DNA from: Lachnospiraceae bacterium
Lineage (GTDB): Bacteria; Bacillota; Clostridia; Lachnospirales; Lachnospiraceae
Assembly: GCA_020860745.1 (NCBI GenBank)
Contig: JAJBTR010000430.1
Coordinates: 1 to 6,432, forward strand
Direction: 5' to 3'
Length of the DNA: 6,432 nt
Under the pieces are notes generated by a model. The model did no database searches. It worked only from the letters and a program-made list of their open reading frames with translations, and was not told the DNA's origin. Below, one piece after another: positions 1 through 5,448 of this stretch; within the stretch, counting starts at the first letter, position 1, and each line of letters starts with the position of its first letter. The translations under genes were made by a program, and so were the position numbers.

Positions 1-420
1 TTTGAATGTCATATTCACTAACTTTTGCGCTTTCCCATAATGAACGCCATTATAGTATTCTTTAAGTTTGTCTTCCACGATTAGACAAACATAATTATGC
101 CATTCATCAAATTCGTCGGGTTTCTCTCTCACAGGTTCATTAAAATAATCATCTATTTCATTGTACAGGCAGGTAATGATATATTCTTTAATCTTCTCTT
201 TTAATTTATCAGAGGGCTCGTTCTTATTAGTGGATTTTTGAGGTTTTAAGGTTAGAGTACGAACCATTAAGTCTTTGCGAGCCTTGTCTACTGCTTCACA
301 TATTGCCTTTTTACGTTTATCATTATTTTCAAAATCAGTATAATTTCCAAGTTTACTGTCCCTCCTGAAATTGTCTTTTTCCCTTTTCACTTCTTCAAGA
401 GTTAATTTGTAATCGTACAT
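1..420 (-). CDS. Hypothetical protein, 3'-truncated by the window edge
   Basis: The frame is open for 140 codons from ATG at 420-418 to the window edge, so the C-terminus is missing. The start is well supported: GGGAGAG at 434-428 lies 7 bases upstream, and the ATG overlaps the TAA stop of the preceding WYL reading frame by one base (TAATG), which suggests translational coupling. The visible protein is hydrophilic and rich in Lys, Glu, Asp and Asn, with no signal peptide or membrane segment. The N-terminal half looks helical and charged. Near residues 85-140 it contains the stretches YIITCLYNEIDDYF and YGKAQKLVNMTFK. The latter resembles a motif I associate with uncharacterised bacterial proteins, but I cannot name a family. 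The gene is clearly more AT-rich (roughly 30% GC in the lines I counted) than genes to the right, suggesting horizontal acquisition. Function is unknown; being coupled to a WYL regulator suggests co-regulation or an accessory or defence role. Confidence 0.75.
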   Translation of the reverse strand, partial: MYDYKLTLEEVKREKDNFRRDSKLGNYTDFENNDKRKKAICEAVDKARKDLMVRTLTLKPQKSTNKNEPSDKLKEKIKEYIITCLYNEIDDYFNEPVREKPDEFDEWHNYVCLIVEDKLKEYYNGVHYGKAQKLVNMTFK

Positions 421-1540
421 TATAATTCTCTCCCATGTATTTTTTTGTATCTTGCTAATGTGTCATTAATTACTATTTCTATCTTCTCCGCTAATTTCAT
501 CGGCGCCAACACTATAACATCCGGCAAATATGTCTTTGCAAATTGTTCCACGGCATCTTCCGTTGCCCGTACTGACACATTCACTTCATCATCAGACTCA
601 TCCATGAACCGGACATCATCACCGAACAAATCTATGACATCGCTGATCAATGCTTTTTTTTGATCCGCAGTTCCGCTCGGGAAGTCTCGCTGGCGAACAT
701 ATAAACATGTTCAGCCATATACTGTTCCAAATTGAGCGGCCGCCCGCCAGACCATTCAAGCTGCTCAAATGGCTTCCCAGGCTCTTCTGTAATGCAGATG
801 TTCTTGATGCGGTCCACACGGTAATTGGAAATATCATTGTACTTATCGTAATTACAAATCAGATAATACTTTCCCTCTTTTGCAGCCATCTGATAGGGCG
901 TCACTTTATATATGCGAACTGTGCCATCCGGGCGTTCACGGGAGTGAGACTTTTTATCCGTTCGGTATTCCGTGTATTCAAAAGTAATTTTTCTGTTTTT
1001 GCTGATGGCATCATCCAGCATTTCAATATTATAAAAAAGTTGCGGATTGCTCCTGTGGCCGGATGGAAGTCCCGATGCATAGGAAACGTGATTTTTAAAA
1101 TTATCGTTTGAAAGGTCTTCCAGTTTTACAATCAGATCTCTGCATTGCCTGGCCGGTACATGCTTTAAAGAAAGCAGATGATCAATAAGCAGCCGAAGTT
1201 CTCCGTTTGTGAAATCCCGTTTCAAATAAAAGTCTGTCCATATACAATTTTCTTCAAATAAAGGTTTCCCAGATTCTATATCAATGACCTGCTCACCCTT
1301 ATCATTTTTGACCGGCATCTTTCTGATTTTTTCCGTGTATTCAATGTGATATCCGCAGTCGATCAGATTAAGAATATTGCGGCGGATCGCTTTCCGGTCT
1401 GCAGTCATGTTATATTTTTCTTTTAAAATATCTGCAATATCTTTTTGAGTAAGACAGTGATTTTCATCTGTGTAATTATGGAAAATATCCAGGATGTTTA
1501 AGATGAGAAGTTTTTTGGGCTGCTTTGTATAGATAGAAAT
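420..1540 (-). CDS. WYL-domain transcriptional regulator with ATT start and -1 frameshift at A AAA AAG
   Basis: Predicted DNA-binding regulator. Read from ATT at 1540-1538 it has an N-terminal winged-helix region (about residues 8-68), a linker, a WYL domain (about 168-248, with YYLIC as the WYL-like strand followed by the conserved SNYRVDRI) and a C-terminal WCX extension. In the zero frame the protein ends at TGA 649-647, after residue 297. Slipping back one base on the A8-G run at 661-653 gives ALISDVIDLFG and then the typical WCX region through the TAA at 422-420, for 373 residues, the normal size for the family. The first in-frame ATG (1408) would cut the helix-turn-helix in half. No ATG, GTG or TTG exists between it and the upstream stop, whereas GGAGGTG at 1554-1548 sits exactly 7 bases before ATT. 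WYL proteins sense ligands or nucleic acid and often control phage-defence or stress loci. Family assignment is sure; whether the gene is active or a pseudogene is open. Confidence 0.88.
653..661 (-). other. Slippery heptamer / homopolymer at the WYL frame change
   Basis: On the minus strand eight A residues followed by G are read as AAA AAA AAG CAT TGA in the zero frame. The last seven bases, A AAA AAG (659-653), are in the correct phase for tandem -1 slippage, the same heptamer used in Escherichia coli dnaX. After slippage the next codon is GCA and the frame stays open to 420. I see no strong upstream Shine-Dalgarno-like stimulator and no convincing downstream stem. A TTG at 650-648 overlaps the TGA stop, so reinitiation is another route to the C-terminal part. 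A single-base deletion from nine A residues, or a base-calling error, explains the same pattern. Confidence 0.6.
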
Positions 1541-1554
1541 CTTAAATCACCTCC
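1541..1554 (-). promoter_or_regulatory. Ribosome binding site that fixes an ATT start
   Basis: GGAGGTG at 1554-1548, then a 7-base spacer (ATTTAAG), then ATT at 1540-1538. This is the strongest ribosome binding site in the region, with no standard start codon at a usable distance in the WYL frame. A stop (TGA 1550-1548) in the same frame overlaps the site, so translation cannot start further upstream. Confidence 0.75.
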
Positions 1555-1590
1555 GGGAAAAGATTTTGATATCCGATTATCTTGCAGAAG

Positions 1591-1620
1591 ATTGTATCAT
1601 ATTCAGTGGGGCGAAAACAA
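1591..1620 (-). promoter_or_regulatory. Promoter of the WYL gene (extended -10)
   Basis: On the minus strand TTGTTT (1620-1615) is followed after 18 bases by TACAAT (1596-1591), preceded by TGA to give an extended -10 TGnTACAAT. The expected start of transcription is near 1584, leaving a leader of about 45 bases before the ATT start. An inverted repeat ATCTT-CTGC-AAGAT (1592-1579) covers the end of the -10 and the start site and could be an operator, perhaps for autoregulation, but five-base arms are weak evidence. Confidence 0.55.
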
Positions 1621-1630
1621 CCCATGATTG

Positions 1631-1641
1631 ATCACTGTGAT
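1631..1641. repeat. Short palindrome ATCAC-T-GTGAT between the hydrolase and WYL genes
   Basis: Perfect five-base arms around a single central base, between the hydrolase stop and the WYL promoter and about 11 bases upstream of its -35. The one-base centre rules out a stable RNA hairpin, so if functional it would be a protein-binding site. Chance occurrence is quite possible. Confidence 0.25.
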
Positions 1642-1658
1642 AGCCATAACAGTTGTAA

Positions 1659-2408
1659 TTAATTTATCCATTCCAGTGTCGCATCCACCGTTTCCTGAAC
1701 CTGCTCATCCTGTGAAATCGTCGGAGTGCCATCGCCGTCCTGCGCTCCGTAGCATCCGAAGTACGAATGGCATCCGCCGTCAATGACAACCTCCGCAAAA
1801 TCATCCGGCAGGTTATTTTTGTTTTCCTCATATTTTTCCATGCTCAGGACACCGTCATTGCTTCCGTACAGGGAAAGCACTTTCAGATCGGTATCGCTCA
1901 GATCTGCAGTGGAGTAAGCGGCCAGCAAAATCAGACCATCATATTCATCGATATGTTTTCCCAGATAGCTTGCTGCCATGGAACCGCCGAGGGAGTGGCC
2001 AGCCATATACCAGTTTTCGATTTCCGGATACAAATCCTGATAATCATCTGCGGCATTGATATCAAGTACAGCCAGGTTCCCGGGCATGTGTGGCAGGATG
2101 CAAAGGATGCCATTCTCTGCCCATGCGTTCATCAGCGGAGCATAAGATTCATACTGAACTTTTCCGCCGGGGTAGAAGATGATTGCTGCAGAGATTTCTC
2201 CCTCCGGCTCAAATACATAGGCACCGTCCTCCAGTTGGGATACCTGCACCAATTCATCGGATTCCAAAGATTCCAATGCGGTAGTCTCGACATGATAGTA
2301 ATCGTTGACATAAGCAAAGACACCAATCACGCAAACTGCCAGGATTGCGATGATGATGAGCAGTACTATTTTCCATTTTTTCTTTCTTGATTTTTGGATA
2401 TGTGCCAT
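1659..2408 (-). CDS. Membrane-anchored alpha/beta hydrolase
   Basis: A 249-residue serine hydrolase of the alpha/beta fold. A basic N-terminus (KSRKKKWK) is followed by one hydrophobic segment at about residues 13-33, so the catalytic domain is probably anchored outside the membrane by a signal anchor. The catalytic triad is visible: Ser139 in the nucleophile elbow GHSLGG, Asp185 in YGSND and His214 in GGCHSYFG. The loop FYPGGKV (about 78-84) fits the oxyanion-hole position. Length and motif order match the Abhydrolase_5 type found in many Firmicutes; the substrate cannot be told from sequence. Start: ATG at 2408-2406 with AGGA at 2420-2417, 8 bases away. It lies upstream of the WYL gene on the same strand, about 118 bases apart, with no clear terminator between them, but the WYL gene has its own promoter. 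An intact, ordinary-looking gene. Confidence 0.93.
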   Translation of the reverse strand: MAHIQKSRKKKWKIVLLIIIAILAVCVIGVFAYVNDYYHVETTALESLESDELVQVSQLEDGAYVFEPEGEISAAIIFYPGGKVQYESYAPLMNAWAENGILCILPHMPGNLAVLDINAADDYQDLYPEIENWYMAGHSLGGSMAASYLGKHIDEYDGLILLAAYSTADLSDTDLKVLSLYGSNDGVLSMEKYEENKNNLPDDFAEVVIDGGCHSYFGCYGAQDGDGTPTISQDEQVQETVDATLEWIN

Positions 2409-2484
2409 GTCATTTTTCCTTGCAAATTACTCAAAAATTCATAATGCCAATTATCATTGTTTGATAAAAAAGCAACGCGCTGTC

Positions 2485-2527
2485 CATCACCAACGGTGAT
2501 GTTCTCGAGGGTTTGGGAACATCCCAA
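2485..2527. repeat. Overlapping inverted repeats, possible cis-acting RNA or attenuator
   Basis: CATCACC-AAC-GGTGATG (2485-2501) is a perfect 7-base-pair hairpin with a 3-base loop. GATGTTC (2498-2504) pairs with GAACATC (2517-2523). TTGGGA-ACA-TCCCAA (2513-2527) is a perfect 6-base-pair hairpin. The middle pairing shares bases with both others, so it excludes them. On the minus strand a T6 run (2471-2466) follows 13 bases after the first hairpin. In plus-strand RNA the middle stem could extend to 11 pairs with two G-U pairs and a 4-base loop, so the active strand is uncertain. I do not recognise a known riboswitch. Confidence 0.5.
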
Positions 2528-2610
2528 CAAGCGTATTTGGCCGTTTGTCGGACGAATATATTGCTTGCCGCTTAGCCCCGGAGTGTGAAAAAACGTATTA
2601 TTTGACTTGT

Positions 2611-2639
2611 AGTATATCATGCTTTTACAGCATTGGACA
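2611..2639 (-). promoter_or_regulatory. Candidate promoter of the hydrolase gene
   Basis: On the minus strand an extended -10, TGATATACT (2619-2611), has a weak -35 TGTCCA (2639-2634) at 17 bases. It would start transcription near 2604 and give a leader of almost 200 bases carrying the inverted repeats at 2485-2527. The -35 matches the consensus poorly, so the call is tentative. Confidence 0.35.
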
Positions 2640-2691
2640 GACAGAAAATATAAAGGTTATGTAGTTTCCGCTATGTTTTCTTTAGCTGTCG

Positions 2692-2700
2692 TGCTACAAT
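2692..2700 (+). promoter_or_regulatory. Candidate promoter (extended -10) of the DUF2325 gene
   Basis: TGCTACAAT is an extended -10 (TGn plus TACAAT at 2695-2700). No good -35 is present at the expected distance (TATGTT near 2672-2677), which is common for extended -10 promoters. The start of transcription would be near 2707, about 42 bases before the GTG start at 2749. Confidence 0.45.
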
Positions 2701-2748
2701 GATTTTCATGAGATACTTATAGAGTTGTTTCTGCAAAGGAGTACTGTT

Positions 2749-4857
2749 GTGACCAGAGAAAAATTGATCGAAGCCCTGTCTGATATGCGGGATTACCACG
2801 TTGTATCACAGAAATGCTGTGACTTCCTGAAACTGAATTTATTGAATAAGGCAGAGAATTACAATGCGGGGAGTGATTTCCGTATGTCAGGGTATTTTAA
2901 TTACCTGTCGCCGACAGAAGAAGGTTTTCAGGCATATCTGGATTATACTGCATTTACTCTGGCAGCGAATCTGTCGCGTTATGATATGAACATCCCGACG
3001 GATGAGCAGATGTTGGAAATGCTGCGGATCAGCGGATACAGCGGTGAGGAAATGAAAAATTATGTCCGAAAGTGCGGCCGGGTAATGACCAACTGTGTTT
3101 CCGTAAAACATCTTGTGCCGACGGTATGCCTGCTATCAAGGCTCCTGTCGGAGACCATGGGGGATAAAAGTATATGGCGGGGTTATAAAAAGGGGAAGAA
3201 AAAGAAAAATTATACGCCCGCCCCGAATGAATCCATGCAGAAGCTGACTGCGCTGGTGGATTATATGAAGGAGAACTGGCTGTTGTTTCTGGATTCGCGG
3301 GAGGAAAGCGAGTACAGAAAATTTGCGGAGGATCATGCCCGTTTCTTTTGCAGACTGTCCTGTATACATATGGAATTAAAAAGTGTTTCGGAAGGAATTT
3401 CACGCAGACAGAAGGAAGTGGACGAGGAATCGATACGTGAGATTGACCGTGTGATGCGAAGAAGGGAACGGGAAGCAGGTAATCGGAGTGATGGCATGTC
3501 AGGGGCTGCTTTGCGTAAACCGGCTGCTCCGTTTGCCGATCCGGCTGCCGGTATGCCGGACATTCCCTCTATTGCGGAATTTACGTCTGCGTTTCCGGGA
3601 ACAGGGAGCCGTTTCCTGCGGGACATCGATAATGATGTGGCGGCGCTGCGCGATATTCCGCCGGAAGTAGGCGCTCTGTTTAGAAAAGTGGAGCGCTTTG
3701 ACGAGGAAGCAGGAATTTTGCAGGAGGAATGTTGGGAAACATCTGACCGGCTGACTGAAAAAAATTCTGAGGAATGGGAGGAGTCGGCGGCAGATTCGTT
3801 TATTTCCGATGTCGCAAGGGGAGCGTTCTGGTCGATCCTTGAAGGTGATGATATTTACAGAATGCGGATCGGGCGATTTATTATGGAAGATATGATGACT
3901 CTTTCTGAGATGCCCCTTCCGAGCAGCCTTACGCCGGAATTGGAGGATGAGGATGAGTGGGATTACTGGATAACGGAAAGCAACGGAAAGTTAGGACTGC
4001 CGGTGATAAAGGAAGGGGACTGCCTGTCTTATCGGCCAAAGGAGGATATCGAAGAAATTCATTTTGCCTTGCCTGTCGCTTCCCTTATCTCCAGATATGC
4101 AGACCGGCCTTTTTCCGCGCCGCTTTATATCCGGAAAAGCATAATCCGGAAATTTAAGGAAGGCGGCTGCTCAGACCGGAGGGCGCGCGATTATGCTGTG
4201 ATTGTCGCGACGCTGCTTCGCGTTACGGAAGATGAAGCGGATGATTACCGTTTTGTGGGAGACTATCCGGAAGAGACAGAGGAACCGGAGAACCGGAAGG
4301 ATAGTAAAGAGGAGGCAGTACAGATTGGGAAAACTGATGAGAGGATTCGGGAGGAGGCCGCCGCGAGGGAAGAAGCGGAACGCAGCCTGAAACTGGCCAG
4401 AAAAGAAAACCAGGCCTGCCGCCATGAGATTAATAGCTGCCGCCGTGAGATCAGCGCGCTTCAGCAAGATGTTGAGCGTTTGAAAGCAGAACTTACAAAA
4501 AAACAGAATGGCGGGGAAGTGTCGGAGGAAGCGGAGGTAGAAGAGCCAGAGACTGTGGAGTATCCATGGAGGACATCGCTTAAGGTAGTCTTGTATGGGG
4601 GATTTGAGATATTCCACCGGGAACTGCTGAAGCTTTTGCCGGATGTCCGTATCGTGGAGACCGGGTCACATATCGATGTTAACCCGATCCGGAACGCGGA
4701 TATCGTTTTCCTGCAGATTAATAAGACAGACCACAGCGGATATTATACCGTCTGTGATGCCTGCAAAAGCAGCGGTGTGCCGTATATCCATTTGAACTAT
4801 GCCAGCGCAAAGAGGTGTGCCGGGGTGATGGTGGAAGAGATTAAAAAATTGGGATGA
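2749..4857 (+). CDS. Large protein with coiled coil and C-terminal DUF2325 domain
   Basis: A 702-residue cytoplasmic protein with no signal or membrane segment. Start: GTG at 2749, placed 7 bases after AAAGGAG (2735-2741); a longer version from TTG at 2725 would have the ribosome binding site inside the gene. Residues 1 to about 500 are mostly helical, rich in Arg, Glu and Asp, and match no family I can name; they include a basic patch KKGKKKKNY and a Pro/Ala-rich linker. About 527-587 is a heptad-like, Glu/Arg/Lys-rich coiled coil. The last 93 residues fit DUF2325 (PF10087): a strand-turn VVLYGG, a conserved ADIVFL strand, a His/Cys-containing centre (TDHSGYY, CDACKSSGVPYIHL) and a final helix. 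This is a small Rossmann-like domain of unknown function. The gene stands alone, with its own candidate promoter and a strong terminator at 4947-4995. Oligomerisation through the coiled coil is likely; the biochemical role is unknown. Confidence 0.87.
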   Translation: MTREKLIEALSDMRDYHVVSQKCCDFLKLNLLNKAENYNAGSDFRMSGYFNYLSPTEEGFQAYLDYTAFTLAANLSRYDMNIPTDEQMLEMLRISGYSGEEMKNYVRKCGRVMTNCVSVKHLVPTVCLLSRLLSETMGDKSIWRGYKKGKKKKNYTPAPNESMQKLTALVDYMKENWLLFLDSREESEYRKFAEDHARFFCRLSCIHMELKSVSEGISRRQKEVDEESIREIDRVMRRREREAGNRSDGMSGAALRKPAAPFADPAAGMPDIPSIAEFTSAFPGTGSRFLRDIDNDVAALRDIPPEVGALFRKVERFDEEAGILQEECWETSDRLTEKNSEEWEESAADSFISDVARGAFWSILEGDDIYRMRIGRFIMEDMMTLSEMPLPSSLTPELEDEDEWDYWITESNGKLGLPVIKEGDCLSYRPKEDIEEIHFALPVASLISRYADRPFSAPLYIRKSIIRKFKEGGCSDRRARDYAVIVATLLRVTEDEADDYRFVGDYPEETEEPENRKDSKEEAVQIGKTDERIREEAAAREEAERSLKLARKENQACRHEINSCRREISALQQDVERLKAELTKKQNGGEVSEEAEVEEPETVEYPWRTSLKVVLYGGFEIFHRELLKLLPDVRIVETGSHIDVNPIRNADIVFLQINKTDHSGYYTVCDACKSSGVPYIHLNYASAKRCAGVMVEEIKKLG

Positions 4858-4895
4858 TGGGTGCTATGATCCGATTGCCACAAATCCATATTGCC

Positions 4896-4909
4896 CGAAC
4901 AAAAGTTCT
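4896..4909. promoter_or_regulatory. LexA (SOS)-like box
   Basis: CGAACAAAAGTTCT contains the GAAC-N4-GTTC core of the Gram-positive LexA/DinR box (Bacillus consensus CGAAC-RNRY-GTTYC), with one mismatch in the centre and one at the last base. It directly precedes the -35 element of the promoter at 4911-4939, a position suited to repression. An 8-base core is expected by chance in roughly one in ten windows of this size, so position and downstream gene content carry much of the argument. A second, overlapping palindrome is CAAAAG-TT-CTTTTG (4900-4913). Confidence 0.35.
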
Positions 4910-4910
4910 T

Positions 4911-4939
4911 TTGCGAGGGAGTTTTATTGGACTTAAAAT
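4911..4939 (+). promoter_or_regulatory. Candidate promoter of the HIRAN operon
   Basis: TTGCGA (4911-4916), a 17-base spacer and TAAAAT (4934-4939) match the vegetative consensus at four and five of six positions. Transcription would start near 4946, immediately before the terminator hairpin at 4947. There is no room for a promoter between that hairpin and the ribosome binding site at 5003, and elements overlapping the hairpin are poor, so this is the best promoter available for the downstream genes. Confidence 0.45.
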
Positions 4940-4946
4940 TTCGTAG

Positions 4947-4995
4947 AATGGAATCAGGATAAGAAAAAAATTGCTTATTCTGATTCCATTTTTTT
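4947..4995 (+). terminator. Strong intrinsic terminator, possibly an attenuator
   Basis: A 17-base-pair stem (4947-4963 with 4974-4990) has only one G-U pair and a 10-base loop containing seven A residues, and runs into T7 (4989-4995). It is about 90 bases after the DUF2325 stop and certainly can end that transcript. It also ends 8 bases before the ribosome binding site of the next gene and lies downstream of the candidate promoter at 4911-4939, so it may control entry into the next operon. Confidence 0.92.
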
Positions 4996-5014
4996 CGATT
5001 TTGGAGGAAAAGAG

Positions 5015-5140
5015 ATGCGGTTTTTGTATTGGATCCAGAAGATATTTACCGGAGACAGGCAGTGCAGAGGGTGCTGCATGACATGTGAGTATTATGAAAC
5101 GTGCAAAGAAGATTTAGGGCAGCGGGAGGTGAGCAGATGA
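5015..5140 (+). CDS. Small Cys-rich protein, 41 residues
   Basis: ATG at 5015 follows GGAGG (5003-5007) at an ideal 7 bases. The reading frame ends at TGA 5138-5140, overlapping the ATG of the HIRAN gene as ATGA, the usual arrangement of coupled genes. The N-terminus is amphipathic and aromatic (MRFLYWIQKIF). The middle holds Cys17, Cys20, Cys21, Cys24 and Cys30 in the pattern C-x2-CC-x2-C-x5-C, which could bind zinc or an iron-sulphur cluster. The C-terminus is charged. I know no named family for it. Ribosome binding site, coupling and Cys clustering support a real gene; it could instead act as a leader peptide that couples translation to the attenuator just upstream. Short length limits certainty. 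Confidence 0.62.
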   Translation: MRFLYWIQKIFTGDRQCRGCCMTCEYYETCKEDLGQREVSR

Positions 5141-5448
5141 AGGAGAAATATATCACAATTACGGGCATGAAACATTATTACGGTCTGACGCCATTTAAGA
5201 TCGGCAAAAAGGTGAAGTGTGAGAAAGAGCCAAAGAATCCGTTTGATTCTGAAGCAATCCGTGTGACATTGAAGCATATCGGCACTGTCGGATATGTGGC
5301 GAATTCCCCTTATACCGGGGCAACAGGAACCATGAGTGCCGGGCGTATTTATGAAAAGGTCGGAAAGAAATTCAAAGCGGAGGTGATGTTTATCACTTCG
5401 TCAAAAGTGATCTGCAGGGTGATTCCTGAGGAGGAAGAGGATGTTTGA
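5137..5448 (+). CDS. Stand-alone HIRAN-domain protein
   Basis: A 103-residue protein that is essentially one HIRAN domain (PF08797). The signature is clear: TGMKHYYG (about 9-16), then a Gly-Lys-Lys-Val strand, then EPKNPFDSEAIRV (31-43), matching the family pattern EP-x-N-x-x-D-x-x-A-I-x-V, followed by GTVGYVANSPYT and the Ser-Ala-Gly-Arg-Ile-Tyr segment typical of the short Firmicutes versions. In eukaryotic HLTF the HIRAN domain binds the 3' end of single-stranded DNA at stalled forks; bacterial stand-alone versions are uncharacterised, so DNA-end binding is inference. Start: ATG 5137 with GGGAGGT (5124-5130) 6 bases upstream, overlapping the stop of the Cys-rich gene; an upstream GTG at 5101 would lie inside that gene and lacks a site. 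The stop overlaps the next gene by eight bases. The C-terminus is acidic (EEEED). Confidence 0.87.
   Translation: MKEKYITITGMKHYYGLTPFKIGKKVKCEKEPKNPFDSEAIRVTLKHIGTVGYVANSPYTGATGTMSAGRIYEKVGKKFKAEVMFITSSKVICRVIPEEEEDV

Larger units (their letters stand above)
2409..2748. other. Divergent intergenic region with nested inverted repeats
   Basis: This 340-base stretch separates the hydrolase (minus) from the DUF2325 gene (plus). It contains a candidate promoter in each direction and, at 2485-2527, three overlapping inverted repeats. A minus-strand frame of 84 codons (2620-2366) runs through it and into the hydrolase start. Its translation (for example GDGQRVAFLSNNDNWHYEFL) looks somewhat protein-like, but there is no ribosome binding site before its ATG, and the likely minus-strand transcript would begin downstream of that ATG. 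It may be a decayed gene remnant or chance. Confidence 0.6.

Noticed and set aside
420..650. The 76-codon frame as an independent small gene starting at TTG
   Set aside because: Its sequence is the continuation of the WYL protein's C-terminal domain. A separate start by reinitiation is possible but not the primary reading.
619..837. Minus-strand 72-codon frame and the opposite-strand frames at 445-663 and 650-1111
   Set aside because: They overlap the WYL gene in other frames, lack ribosome binding sites and have no recognisable protein features.
1767..2390. Plus-strand 207-codon frame opposite the hydrolase
   Set aside because: Antisense shadow of a gene with a full catalytic triad; no ribosome binding site and odd composition.
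2602..2629. Plus-strand promoter TTGACT with TTTACA
   Set aside because: Good -35 but no acceptable -10 at 16-18 bases.
4171..4617. Minus-strand 148-codon frame with hydrophobic stretches
   Set aside because: Antisense to the Glu/Arg-rich coiled-coil region of the DUF2325 gene, which naturally reads as Leu/Phe-rich on the other strand.
4971..4999. Promoter inside the terminator hairpin (TTGCTT with TTCGAT)
   Set aside because: The -10 element is poor; the element at 4911-4939 is clearly better.
5101..5136. Longer HIRAN protein starting at GTG 5101
   Set aside because: The added 12 codons overlap the Cys-rich gene and contain the ribosome binding site used by ATG 5137.
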